Shown here: positions 6,690 through 14,822 of the stretch, in pieces | Numbering within the stretch: the stretch's first letter is position 1 | Layout of the letters: each line of letters starts with the position of its first letter | Assembly (NCBI GenBank): GCA_036277075.1 | Contig: DASUNQ010000310.1 | Span: 1 to 22,790, forward strand | Origin: DASUNQ01 sp036277075 | GTDB lineage: Bacteria > Acidobacteriota > Thermoanaerobaculia > Multivoradales > UBA5704 | Length of the DNA stretch: 22,790 nt | Direction: 5' to 3' | The notes under the pieces: model-generated | What the model was told of the DNA's origin: nothing | Databases searched by the model: none | What the model saw: the letters and a program-made list of their open reading frames with translations, nothing else | Program-made: the position numbers and the translations under genes

Positions 6690-9600
6690 GTGGCAAATCC
6701 TTTCGCCTTCCTGCAAGCCGAGTGGCCGGCCGTCCATGAGGCGGCCCGCCGGGCCGCGGCCGCGGCGCACTTCGACCCGCGGACGGCCTGCTTCTACGCC
6801 CGGCGCGCGCTCGAGCTAGCAGTCGCGTGGGTGTACAAGTCCGACGCCTCGCTGCGGCTCCCCTACCAGGACAACCTGAGCGCGCTCATCCACGAGCCGA
6901 GCTTCAAGGCGGCGGCGGGCGAAGCGGTGTTCAGCAAGGCCCGGCTCATCAAAACGCTGGGCAATCAGGCGGTTCACAGTCACCGGCCGATCCAGCAGCT
7001 CGACGCACTCACGGCGGTCCGCGAGCTGTTCCATGTGGCCTTCTGGCTGGCGCGCACGTATGCGCGGGGCGCCAAGCCTGCGCCTGAGCTGGCCTTCGAC
7101 GCCAGCGCGCTGCCCAGGGCCGCGCCGATTCCGAAGCAGACCATTGACCAGCTCCGGAGGCTGGAGGCCGAGCTCCGCGAGCGGGACGAGAAGCTGTCGG
7201 TGCTGCTGGCCGACAAGTCGACGCTGGACGAGGAGCTGAAGCGCCTGCGCGCCGAGGTGGCCGAGGCCAAGGGGGCGAGTGCCGCCCAGCCGGACACGCA
7301 CGACTACTCCGAGGCCGAGACCCGCGACTACTTCATCGACCTGCTGCTCAAGGAAGCGGGCTGGCCGCTCGATCAGCCGCGCGACCGCGAGCTCGAAGTC
7401 AGCGGCATGCCCAACGCGGAGGGCACGGGGTACGTCGACTACGTGTTGTGGGGCGACGACGGCAAGCCGCTCGCCCTGGTCGAGGCCAAGCGCACGAAGA
7501 AGTCGGTGCACCTCGGGCAGCAGCAGGCCAAGCTCTACGCGGATTGTCTCGAGCGGCAGTACGGGCGTCGGCCGGTCATCTTCTACTCGAACGGCTACGA
7601 GCATTGGCTGTGGGACGACGCCAATGACCCGCCGCGCGCCGTGCAGGGCTTCCTGAAGAAGGCGGAGCTGGAGCTGATGATCCAGCGCCGCACCAGCCGC
7701 AAGCCGCTGGCCGAGGCGCCGGTCGGCGAGAAGATCGTCGAGCGGTACTACCAGGTGCGCGCCATCCGCCGCATCGGCGAAGCCTTCGAGAGGGACCGCG
7801 ACCGCAAAGCCCTCGTCGTCATGGCAACCGGCGCGGGCAAGACGCGGACGGTCATCGCGCTCTGCGAGCTGCTCATGCGGTGCAACTGGGCCAAGCGCGT
7901 GCTCTTCCTCGCCGACCGCGTGGCGCTGGTCAATCAGGCGGTCAATGCGTTCAAGGCGCACCTGCCCGATGCCTCACCGGTGAACCTCGTCACCGAGAAG
8001 GAGGGCGAAGGCCGGGTCTTCGTCTCGACCTATCCGACGATGATGACGATGATCGACGAGACGCGGGACGGCCAGCGCCGCTTCGGCGTGGGGCACTTCG
8101 ACCTCGTCATCATCGACGAGGCGCATCGCTCGGTCTATCAGAAGTACCGCGCCATCTTCGAGTACTTCGACGCCCTGCTCGTGGGCCTGACCGCGACGCC
8201 GAAGGACGAGATCGACGTCAATACCTACGGGCTTTTCGACCTCGAGCGTGGCGTGCCGACTGACGCGTACGACCTGGAGGACGCCGTCAAGGACGGCTTC
8301 CTCGTGCCGCCCATTGCGGTGTCGGTGCCGCTGAAGTTCCAGCGCGAGGGCATCACCTACGCCGAGCTCTCCGAGGAGGAGCAGGAGCAGTGGGACGCGC
8401 TCGAATGGGACGAGGAAGGCCACACGCCCGACCGCGTCGAGGCCGAGGCGGTCAACAAGTGGCTCTTCAACAGGGACACCGTCGACAAGGTGCTGGAGCA
8501 CCTGATGACGCGGGGGCAGACGGTGGCCGGCGGCGACCGTCTCGGCAAGACGATCGTCTTCGCCAAGAACCAGGCGCACGCTGAGTTCATCGCCCAGCGC
8601 TTCGACGTCAACTACCCGCACCACAAGGGCGCGTTCGCGCGGGTCGTGCACTCCGGCCTGTCGTACGCGCAGACGGTGATCGACGACTTCTCGAACCCGT
8701 CGAAGCCGCCCCACATCGCCATCTCGGTGGACATGCTCGACACGGGGATCGACATCCCCGAGGTCGTGAACCTCGTCTTCATCAAGCTCGTGCGCTCGAA
8801 GACCAAGTTTTGGCAGATGGTCGGGCGCGGCACGCGGCTGCGGAAGGACCTCTTCGGGCCCGGAAGGGACAAGACGTCCTTCTACATCCTCGACTACTGC
8901 CAGAACCTGGAGTTCTTCAGTCAGAACCCCGAGACGACGGACGGGGCGCTCGGCGAGTCGCTGGGGAAACGGCTGTTCAAGGCGCGGCTCGAGTTGATCG
9001 GCGAGTTGGATCGTTCGACGGAAGGGCCCTCGGGCGCAGGCGGCCTGGTCTCCGAAGGGACGATCTACGGCGCGCCGGTGACCGGAACGTTGCGGGTGGA
9101 TGTTGCCTCACTCCTGCACGGCGAAGTGGCGGCTATGAATCTCGACAACTTCGTGGTGCGACCCAAGCGGCGGCTGGTGGAGAGATACGCGACCCCGGCG
9201 GCTTGGATGGCTCTGACGCGAGAGTCTTTGGCCCAGCTGGCGCACGAGATCGCCGGCCTGCCGTCGCAGCAACCCGCGGAGGACGAGGAGGCGAAGAGTT
9301 TCGACCTCCTCATGCTCCACCTGCAACTCGCGCTGCTCCGCGTGGAACCGTCTTTCCAGCGCCTGAGCCAGCAGGTGAAGGCCATCGCCGATTTGTTGGA
9401 GGAGAAGGCGAGCATCCCGATGGTGCAGCACCAGCTCGCGTTGATCCAGGAGATCCAATCGGACGAGTGGTGGCAGGACGTCACGGCGCCGATGCTCGAG
9501 ACCGCGCGAAAACGGCTGCGCGCGTTGGTGAAGCTCATCGACAAGCAGAGTCGGAAGTTCATCTACACGGATTTCGAGGACCTGATGGGCGACGAATCGG

Positions 9601-10106
9601 CGGTGGACCTGCCGGGCTTCGCCGCGGCGGACGGCTTCGAGCGCTTCCGCGCGAAGGCGCGCGCCTTCTTGAGGGAGCACGAGGACCACATCGCGATCTA
9701 CAAGGTGAGGATGAACAAGCCGCTCACGCCGACCGATCTCGAGGAGCTCGAACGGATGCTGACCGCGAGCGGGATCGGCGGCGCCGATGCAGTGCAGAGG
9801 GCCAAAGAGGAGAGCCACGGCCTGGGGTTGTTCGTCCGTTCGCTCGTCGGGTTGGATCGCGAAGCCGCAAAGGAAGCGTTCGCCGGGTTCCTCACCGGGA
9901 AGGCGCTGAGCGCGAACCAGATCGAGTTCGTAAACCTGATCGTGGATCACCTGACGGAACACGGTGTGATGGGGGCAGCGCTGCTCTACGAGTCGCCGTT
10001 CACAGACCTCACGCCCCGAGGCCCGGACGGGCTCTTCAGTTCATCGCAAGTAGAGGAGCTGTTGGCGGTCCTCGATCAGGTGAGGGCGGCTGCGCTTGCC
10101 GCCTGA
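6690..10106 (+). CDS. hsdR: Type I restriction endonuclease/translocase subunit HsdR (EcoEI-like, DUF4145 N-terminus), 1138 aa
   Basis: ATP-dependent DNA translocase and nuclease of the type I system. Domains in order: DUF4145-like helical region (3-120); coiled coil (about 155-195); HSDR_N nuclease with YVDYVLWG (about 248-255) and VEAK (about 264-267) as PD-(D/E)xK residues; SF2 helicase with Walker A ATGAGKT (379-385), DEAH (476-479) and motif VI QMVGRGTR (709-716); EcoEI_R_C-like C-terminal helices (about 870-1130). I chose GTG at 6690-6692 because the protein then begins VANPFAFLQ, the start of the conserved region. The frame is open back to 6441 but that part overlaps the toxin gene. 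The Shine-Dalgarno is weak, so translation may depend on ribosomes leaving the toxin gene 11 bp upstream. All motifs are intact. Confidence 0.95.
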   Translation: MANPFAFLQAEWPAVHEAARRAAAAAHFDPRTACFYARRALELAVAWVYKSDASLRLPYQDNLSALIHEPSFKAAAGEAVFSKARLIKTLGNQAVHSHRPIQQLDALTAVRELFHVAFWLARTYARGAKPAPELAFDASALPRAAPIPKQTIDQLRRLEAELRERDEKLSVLLADKSTLDEELKRLRAEVAEAKGASAAQPDTHDYSEAETRDYFIDLLLKEAGWPLDQPRDRELEVSGMPNAEGTGYVDYVLWGDDGKPLALVEAKRTKKSVHLGQQQAKLYADCLERQYGRRPVIFYSNGYEHWLWDDANDPPRAVQGFLKKAELELMIQRRTSRKPLAEAPVGEKIVERYYQVRAIRRIGEAFERDRDRKALVVMATGAGKTRTVIALCELLMRCNWAKRVLFLADRVALVNQAVNAFKAHLPDASPVNLVTEKEGEGRVFVSTYPTMMTMIDETRDGQRRFGVGHFDLVIIDEAHRSVYQKYRAIFEYFDALLVGLTATPKDEIDVNTYGLFDLERGVPTDAYDLEDAVKDGFLVPPIAVSVPLKFQREGITYAELSEEEQEQWDALEWDEEGHTPDRVEAEAVNKWLFNRDTVDKVLEHLMTRGQTVAGGDRLGKTIVFAKNQAHAEFIAQRFDVNYPHHKGAFARVVHSGLSYAQTVIDDFSNPSKPPHIAISVDMLDTGIDIPEVVNLVFIKLVRSKTKFWQMVGRGTRLRKDLFGPGRDKTSFYILDYCQNLEFFSQNPETTDGALGESLGKRLFKARLELIGELDRSTEGPSGAGGLVSEGTIYGAPVTGTLRVDVASLLHGEVAAMNLDNFVVRPKRRLVERYATPAAWMALTRESLAQLAHEIAGLPSQQPAEDEEAKSFDLLMLHLQLALLRVEPSFQRLSQQVKAIADLLEEKASIPMVQHQLALIQEIQSDEWWQDVTAPMLETARKRLRALVKLIDKQSRKFIYTDFEDLMGDESAVDLPGFAAADGFERFRAKARAFLREHEDHIAIYKVRMNKPLTPTDLEELERMLTASGIGGADAVQRAKEESHGLGLFVRSLVGLDREAAKEAFAGFLTGKALSANQIEFVNLIVDHLTEHGVMGAALLYESPFTDLTPRGPDGLFSSSQVEELLAVLDQVRAAALAA

Positions 10107-10228
10107 CTAAGGTCGAGGATCCCCGCTTGCTAGAGGGTTCCAAACGAGAGCGCGCTCAGAGGGGGACGCAGGTTGTAGCCTGCCGGGAGTGAGCTCGTCA
10201 AGTAGCATTCTTCGAGAGAGAACTCGAC

Positions 10229-10235
10229 AAGGAGG
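10229..10235 (+). promoter_or_regulatory. Strong Shine-Dalgarno before the S1/P1-type nuclease
   Basis: AAGGAGG lies six bases before ATG 10242. The rest of the 135-bp gap after hsdR holds no gene; a TAGCAT at 10203-10208 could serve as a -10 element, without a clear -35. Confidence 0.55.
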
Positions 10236-10241
10236 GGTGGG

Positions 10242-11102
10242 ATGAACACCTCGCGAAGCTGCACGGCCGTCCTGGCGCTCCTGCTGTCTCCCGCGTGCGC
10301 ATGGGGTTGGGGGCCGAACGGGCATCGGGTCGTCGGCGAGATCGCCGAGCGGCACCTCTCGGACCACGCGCGGCGGCAGATCGCGGCGCTCCTCGACGGC
10401 GACGGGCTGGCGGAGCTCTCGACCTGGCCGGACGACATCCGGTCGGACCCGGGCTGGGACCGGGCGAAGCCCTGGCACTTCGTCTCCATCGACGACCAGG
10501 AGACGCTGGCGACGACGGCGCGGGACCCGCAAGGGGACGTGCTCGAGGCGCTGCATCGGCTCGAGGCGGTGCTGCGGGACCCGCAGGCGGAGCGGGAGCG
10601 GAAGGTCGAGGCGCTGCACTTTTACGTCCACTTCGCGGGCGACGTGCACCAGCCGCTGCACGTCGGGCGGCGCGACGATCTCGGCGGCAACAAGATCCGC
10701 GTCAAATGGTTCCGCGAGCCGAGCAACCTCCATTCGGTGTGGGACCAGGGGTTGATCGAGTCGCAGAAACTGAGCTTCACCGAGCTCGTCCGCTTCATCG
10801 ACGACCGCACGCCGCGCGAGGTCGCGGCGTGGCAGGCGGCGCCGTACGAGGAGTGGGTGAAGGAGTCGTTCTGCCTGCGCGGCCGGGTGTACGACTTCGG
10901 CCGCGAGGCGCCGGCGAACCCCGGGCAGGAGCCGGAGCTCGGCTTCGGCTACGCCTTCGCCACGATGGCGATCGTCGAGGAGCAGCTGGTCAAGGCGGGC
11001 GTGCGCCTGGCGGCCCGCCTCGACGCGATCTTCGCCGGCGAGCCGGCGCCGGCCCCACCCGCCGCGGTCCCGTCGTCGGCGAACGAGTGGTGCGGGCGCT
11101 AG
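10242..11102 (+). CDS. Secreted S1/P1-type zinc-dependent nuclease, 286 aa
   Basis: A member of the S1/P1 nuclease family (PF02265), which cleaves single-stranded DNA and RNA and often 3'-phosphomonoesters with a trinuclear zinc centre. A signal peptide spans about 1-22, and cleavage after A-W-G would expose W23 as the mature N-terminal tryptophan, which binds zinc in this family. Spacing matches the P1 ligands: W23/H28 (1/6), D64 or D65 (45), H79 (60), H130 (116), D134 (120), H140 (126), H164 (149) and D168 (153), seen in HFAGDVHQPLHVG and NLHSVWD. The tail is Ala/Pro-rich. It is probably periplasmic or extracellular, for nucleotide scavenging or extracellular DNA turnover. It sits just after the restriction locus, but its secretion argues against a shared job. 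Confidence 0.93.
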   Translation: MNTSRSCTAVLALLLSPACAWGWGPNGHRVVGEIAERHLSDHARRQIAALLDGDGLAELSTWPDDIRSDPGWDRAKPWHFVSIDDQETLATTARDPQGDVLEALHRLEAVLRDPQAERERKVEALHFYVHFAGDVHQPLHVGRRDDLGGNKIRVKWFREPSNLHSVWDQGLIESQKLSFTELVRFIDDRTPREVAAWQAAPYEEWVKESFCLRGRVYDFGREAPANPGQEPELGFGYAFATMAIVEEQLVKAGVRLAARLDAIFAGEPAPAPPAAVPSSANEWCGR

Positions 11103-11131
11103 CTCGGCAAGCCGCGGGGATAATCCGGCGC

Positions 11132-11800
11132 ATGACCGAGCTCTGGACCGACGTCGACCGTTACATCACCGACCTCCTGATCCCATCCGACCCGGTGCCG
11201 GAGGCGGCGCTCTCGGCCAGCGAGGCGGCCGGGCTGCCGGCGATCCAGGTCACGCCCGCCCAGGGAAAGCTCCTCCACCTGCTGGCGCGGGCGGTCGGGG
11301 CGCGCGCCATCCTGGAGGTCGGGACCCTCGGCGGCTACAGCGCGATCTGGCTGGCGCGGGCGCTCCCCGCCGGCGGGCGGCTGATCACCCTCGAGGCCGA
11401 GCCGCGGCACGCCGAGGTGGCGCGCGCCAACCTCGCGCGCGCCGGCCTGGCGGGGGTCGCCGAGGTGCGGCTGGGGCCGGCGCTGGAGACGCTGCCGCGG
11501 CTCGCGGCCGAAGGGGCGGGCCCGTTCGACCTCGTCTTCCTCGACGCCGACAAGCCGAACACGCCGGAGTACTTCCGCTGGGCGCTCGAGCTCTCCCGTC
11601 CGGGCACCCTGATCGTGGCCGACAACGTCGTGCGCAAGGGAGCGCTGGCCGACGCCGCGAGCGGCGATCCGAACGTCCAGGGCATGCGCCGCTTCATGGA
11701 GCGGCTCGCCGCCGAGCCGCGCGTCAGCGCGACGGCGATCCAGACCGTCGGCGGCAAGGGCTACGACGGCTTCGCGCTCGCGCTGGTGACGTCCTCATGA
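11132..11800 (+). CDS. SAM-dependent O-methyltransferase, family 3 (catechol/caffeoyl-CoA type), 222 aa
   Basis: A class I methyltransferase of the cation-dependent O-methyltransferase family (PF01596). ILEVGTLGGYSAIWLARAL (60-78) is the SAM-binding motif I, E88 in ITLEAE binds the ribose, FDLVFLDADKPNT (132-144) holds a metal aspartate, and IVADNVV (161-167) provides the second Asp/Asn pair. The size is normal for bacterial members. It probably methylates a catechol-like or phenolic hydroxyl using Mg2+, but the substrate is not deducible. The ATG at 11132 lacks a clear Shine-Dalgarno. It starts 29 bp after the nuclease and ends 25 bp before the ferritin-like gene, so the three may be one transcript. 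Confidence 0.92.
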   Translation: MTELWTDVDRYITDLLIPSDPVPEAALSASEAAGLPAIQVTPAQGKLLHLLARAVGARAILEVGTLGGYSAIWLARALPAGGRLITLEAEPRHAEVARANLARAGLAGVAEVRLGPALETLPRLAAEGAGPFDLVFLDADKPNTPEYFRWALELSRPGTLIVADNVVRKGALADAASGDPNVQGMRRFMERLAAEPRVSATAIQTVGGKGYDGFALALVTSS

Positions 11801-11825
11801 CCGCGACGCTCGACCGGAGACCGGG

Positions 11826-12308
11826 ATGAGCGACCCGCTGGCGACCTACCTCCAGGACCACCTCGCCGGGTCGGTGCTCGCGGTCGATCTGCTGGAGGCG
11901 TTGCGCGGCGAGCACGCCGGCGAGCCGCTCGGCGAGCTCGCGGCGGGGCTGCTCGTGGAGGTGGAGGCGGACCGGACGGTGCTCCAGGGTCTCGTCGAGC
12001 GGGTCGGCGCGGGGCCCAGCCCGATCAAGGAGGCGGCCGCCTGGCTCGGCGAAAAGGTGAGCCGCCTCAAGCTCCACCGCGACGCCGCCGGCGAGCTCGG
12101 CGCGTTCCAGGCGCTGGAGGTCCTGGCGCTCGGCATCCTCGGCAAACGCGCCCTCTGGCGCGCCCTGGCCGCCGCCGCGCCGGCGGACGAGCGTCTGCGC
12201 GGCCTCGACTTCGCCCACCTCGCCACCCGCGCGCAGGCGCAGCACGACCGGGTGGAGGAGCAGCGTCTGGCCTCAGCCCGCGAGGCGCTGCGACCCGCCC
12301 GGGACTGA
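11826..12308 (+). CDS. Conserved all-helical, ferritin-like hypothetical protein, 160 aa
   Basis: The protein is almost entirely helix. It opens DPLATYLQDHLAGSVLAVDL with LLEAL, then a second helix ELAAGLLVEVEADRTVLQGL, a third with AAAWLGEKVSRLKL, a fourth GAFQALEVLALGILGKRALW, and ends FAHLATRAQAQHDRVEEQRL. The placement of H12, D21, E46, E100, H138, Q144 or H145, and E149 across the helices would suit a ferritin-like four-helix bundle, but metal binding is inference. I recall related hypothetical proteins of this length in many phyla, without an assigned function. It follows the methyltransferase by 25 bp in the same direction. GGAG upstream of the ATG supports the start. Confidence 0.7.
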   Translation: MSDPLATYLQDHLAGSVLAVDLLEALRGEHAGEPLGELAAGLLVEVEADRTVLQGLVERVGAGPSPIKEAAAWLGEKVSRLKLHRDAAGELGAFQALEVLALGILGKRALWRALAAAAPADERLRGLDFAHLATRAQAQHDRVEEQRLASAREALRPARD

Positions 12309-12324
12309 CACCGGGGCAGAGGGG

Positions 12325-12356
12325 TTGGCGGTTTCCGGCAATCGGACGCCTATGCT
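12325..12356 (+). promoter_or_regulatory. Possible promoter of the secreted protein gene
   Basis: TTGGCG (12325-12330) and TATGCT (12351-12356) resemble -35 and -10 elements, but the spacing of 20 is longer than ideal. The -10 lies in the most AT-rich part of the 88-bp gap. A GGGAG further down serves as Shine-Dalgarno for ATG 12397. Confidence 0.3.
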
Positions 12357-12396
12357 AACTTCGCATTTCAGCTAGTTCACCCTGGGAGATGCTCCG

Positions 12397-13086
12397 ATGC
12401 AGCGATTCGTTCTTTTTCTCCTCCTACTCGGCTCGGCCGCCACCGCGACCGCGCAGACCCCTCTCGAGATGCACTTCGTGCCGATCCACCCGACGGCCTC
12501 GGATCGCGTCACGGTGCTTCTGGAAGGCACCGGCTGTCCGATCGTCCCGACGGGCAGAGATCTGTTGAGCGGCCGCATCATCCTGAGCGCAGTCAGTCAA
12601 CCCGGCCCGTGCCCCAGCGGGCCATGGGCCAGTGAAACGTCGCTCGATCGCCTCGCGGCGGGGAGCTACGTGATCGAGCTCCGGGTAGACGGCGAGTCCA
12701 TCCTCCAGCGTGAGCTGGTGGTCTTTCCGGGAAGCTCTCTCGCCGTGCTCTACCTGTGCCCGGAAGCCGGCGAATGCCTGCAGGCCGGACTGGAGTGGTC
12801 GTTCCCGGGGACGACGGACGCGCACCGCGCCGTCCCGGTCGAGATCTCACAGCAGGCGGGCTACTTCTGGTTTTTCTCCCCCGGCAACCCCGAGGTGACG
12901 GTCAAGATCGTGGACGGCACGGCGATCAACGGCCACGTTTGGCTCTTCCTTTCGTCTCTCACCACACTTCCGTTCACCCTCACTGTCGCGGACTGCGATG
13001 CTGGCGACCCGCCGCAGTGCCAGAACCGGACGTACCGTTACCCCGGCGGCCGGGGCCGCCTGATCATCGACCTGGGCCTCAGGTAG
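12397..13086 (+). CDS. Secreted protein of unknown function, 229 aa
   Basis: A clear signal peptide (MQRFVLFLLLLGSAATATAQ) is followed by a beta-rich domain (about 22-115, ending ESILQRELVVFPG) that looks like an Ig-like or inhibitor-type sandwich. A C-terminal domain (about 140-229) opens YFWFFSPGNPEVTVKIVDG and continues VWLFLSSLTTLPFTLTVADC with paired cysteines (CDAGDPPQC). I recognise the FWFF-x-P-x-N-x-E-V-x-V-K-x-x-D-G...NGHxWxF block as a recurring module in secreted proteins of Acidobacteriota-like genomes, function unknown. It probably folds outside the cytoplasm. The gene converges on the metalloprotease gene with only 20 bp between stops and no obvious shared terminator. Confidence 0.8.
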   Translation: MQRFVLFLLLLGSAATATAQTPLEMHFVPIHPTASDRVTVLLEGTGCPIVPTGRDLLSGRIILSAVSQPGPCPSGPWASETSLDRLAAGSYVIELRVDGESILQRELVVFPGSSLAVLYLCPEAGECLQAGLEWSFPGTTDAHRAVPVEISQQAGYFWFFSPGNPEVTVKIVDGTAINGHVWLFLSSLTTLPFTLTVADCDAGDPPQCQNRTYRYPGGRGRLIIDLGLR

Positions 13087-13106
13087 CCCGGCGCTCCGCC
13101 CGCCCG

Positions 13107-14738
13107 CTACTGGGGGCTGGCCGAGTTGATCGTCACGTCGGTCTGCCCGCCGCTGTCCTTCACCACGAGGTGGACCCAGAAGAAGGTACCGTAGCTGTAC
13201 GTGTGATTGACGATCTTCCCGGTCCCGGTGGTGTTGTCGCCGAAGTCCCACCAGTAGCCGGTCGATGGAATGGTCAGGTTGTCCGTCGAGCTGCTGGCGT
13301 TGAAGGTGCACGTGCGGCCCGAGCAGGAAACGGTGAAGTTGGCGAAGGGCGGAGTGTTCATGCTCTGCGCTCGGAAGGACGCATAGCCGCTGGTCGGGTG
13401 AGCCGCCTGCGCGTGCGCGACAGCGGCGTTGTTGCGGTCCGCGGTGCCGATGGGCACGCTCTGGTAGAACTTCGTCGGGTCCGAGAAGTATGGGATCCGG
13501 TTACAAACCGCGTTCGTGGGATCGCCACAGGGGAGCTCAGGCGACGGCCCTCCGCACGCGCAGCCCATGACGGTCGACTCGCCGAGGCCCGGGATGTCAT
13601 AGCCCCGCCCGGTGGGAAAGAGATGCACGGTCGGCGAGGTGTTCCCCGTCTCGTGCCGCATGCCGTAGTTGTGGCCGATCTCATGCCCCAGAGTGAAATC
13701 GCCCAGCCCGCAACCGACACGGTTGGCGCTGAAGGCGCGTTGGTTGAATGGCGCAGACACGAGGAGCCCCTGGGTCGTGCCCTTGGCCGAGAGAAAGGTG
13801 GCGTAGTTCTTCTGGGGCAGATTGGCCACCGCGCAGGCGGGGTTCAGCGTCCAGATATACGGCACGTAAACGGTGACGATGTCGGCGCCGAAGGCATTGC
13901 GGAGGTTGGCGACCTCCACCGGCTGCTGCGTCAACCAGTCGAGGGCATCGTAGATGCCCGTGGCCGGCGGCTGGGCGGCGGTGATCGGCACGACGCTGAC
14001 CAAGTTGTAGTACGCGGAGATGTTGCCGTTGGTGAAGATGTCGTTGGCGAGGGAGATCGAGTCCGCGGCGAAATTGAAGACCGCGACTTCGTTCGCTGGC
14101 CCGAAGCCGAAGAACACTTTCGGATAGACCGCGAGAACGTCGATCCGCGTCGAGGAGAGGGCGCCGACGGGCGGCTCGTCCGCCAGGTCCGCGCTCGGGC
14201 CGGCAAAGACAAGCGGCTCCGCGCCGCCCGCCGAATCGTCGAGGCCGCAGGAGCGCACGCTCAGCTCGTCGGCGAGCCGCACCAGGCGGTGGGGCTCCCA
14301 GAAGCCGCCGACGATCTGGTAGCGCTCCCCCTCGAAATGGATGAGAGCGGTCAACTGCTCACCGTGGTAGCCGAGGTGGATGTATCCGGTCCCTTCCCCC
14401 TGGGTGCCGGCGTAGCGCAGCGTGCCGATCCAGCTCTTCCAGTCCGGGCGGTAGACGACGAAACGCGTCCGCACGGCCTCCAGCAACGGCATCGCGGGGA
14501 GATCGAGGAGGAAGGCTGTTGGATTCGCCGCCACGATCTCCGGGTCGACCTCGATGAGGAACTCCTCGGCGGCGTCCGGAAGCGCGACGGGGCCGCGCGT
14601 CGGCGGCCTCGGGGTGTTGTCGAGACGATAGAGACCCGGCGGCTGAGGCGGGTGCTTGGGACCGCCGGCGGCATCAGCGCCGGCGACTGCGAAGAACGAC
14701 AGGACACCGCCGATCAGGAACCCCACGGAAGCTCGCAT
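13107..14738 (-). CDS. Secreted metzincin-type zinc metalloprotease with PKD domain, 543 aa
   Basis: A signal peptide covers about 1-24 (GFLIGGVLSFFAVAGADAAG). Residues about 25-195 look like a propeptide. The catalytic region (about 196-455) begins RIDVLAVYPKVFFGFGPANE and carries HEIGHNYGMRH at 352-362, the HExxHxxGxxH zinc site of metzincins, with a likely Met-turn at M391 (STVMG). The tail RIPYFSDPTKFY and DRNNAAVAHAQA are typical of reprolysin-like (M12B-type) bacterial enzymes. Residues 462-540 form a PKD domain (FANFTVSCSG... YWWDFGD... VHLVVKDSGG). Six cysteines near the active site may pair. I prefer ATG 14736-14738, seven bases after AGGGG, over the TTG one codon earlier. It is likely extracellular and degrades protein. 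A perfect inverted repeat sits just upstream. Confidence 0.9.
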   Translation of the reverse strand: MRASVGFLIGGVLSFFAVAGADAAGGPKHPPQPPGLYRLDNTPRPPTRGPVALPDAAEEFLIEVDPEIVAANPTAFLLDLPAMPLLEAVRTRFVVYRPDWKSWIGTLRYAGTQGEGTGYIHLGYHGEQLTALIHFEGERYQIVGGFWEPHRLVRLADELSVRSCGLDDSAGGAEPLVFAGPSADLADEPPVGALSSTRIDVLAVYPKVFFGFGPANEVAVFNFAADSISLANDIFTNGNISAYYNLVSVVPITAAQPPATGIYDALDWLTQQPVEVANLRNAFGADIVTVYVPYIWTLNPACAVANLPQKNYATFLSAKGTTQGLLVSAPFNQRAFSANRVGCGLGDFTLGHEIGHNYGMRHETGNTSPTVHLFPTGRGYDIPGLGESTVMGCACGGPSPELPCGDPTNAVCNRIPYFSDPTKFYQSVPIGTADRNNAAVAHAQAAHPTSGYASFRAQSMNTPPFANFTVSCSGRTCTFNASSSTDNLTIPSTGYWWDFGDNTTGTGKIVNHTYSYGTFFWVHLVVKDSGGQTDVTINSASPQ

Positions 14739-14754
14739 CAAAGTTCCCCTTTCT

Positions 14755-14778
14755 CTTACCGAATGAATATTCGGTAAG
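14755..14778. promoter_or_regulatory. Perfect 10-bp inverted repeat (operator or 5'-UTR hairpin) upstream of the metalloprotease
   Basis: Arms CTTACCGAAT and ATTCGGTAAG are separated by GAAT. The element is an AT-rich island in very GC-rich DNA and begins 16 bases before the metalloprotease start, next to its Shine-Dalgarno. The dyad with a central GAATGAATATTC resembles TetR-family operators. No TetR gene lies in the window. A leader hairpin is the alternative. Confidence 0.6.
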
Positions 14779-14822
14779 TATGTCGCACAAAGGGAAACCG
14801 CGTGCGGGCCGCTGCTGAGCCC

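Noticed and set aside
8810..10192. 460-codon plus-strand open frame
   Set aside because: It overlaps hsdR, whose helicase and C-terminal motifs are in the other frame; the translation is Arg/Gly-rich without domains.
10295..11131. Upstream extension of the O-methyltransferase frame
   Set aside because: It overlaps the S1/P1-type nuclease, which has all its zinc ligands; the extension is Arg/Gly/Ala-rich noise.
13087..13106. Bidirectional terminator between convergent genes
   Set aside because: The 20-bp gap is GC-rich but I see no stable inverted repeat with a T-run.
12756..14777. 673-codon plus-strand open frame
   Set aside because: It is antisense to the metalloprotease with an intact zinc motif and shows no domain of its own.
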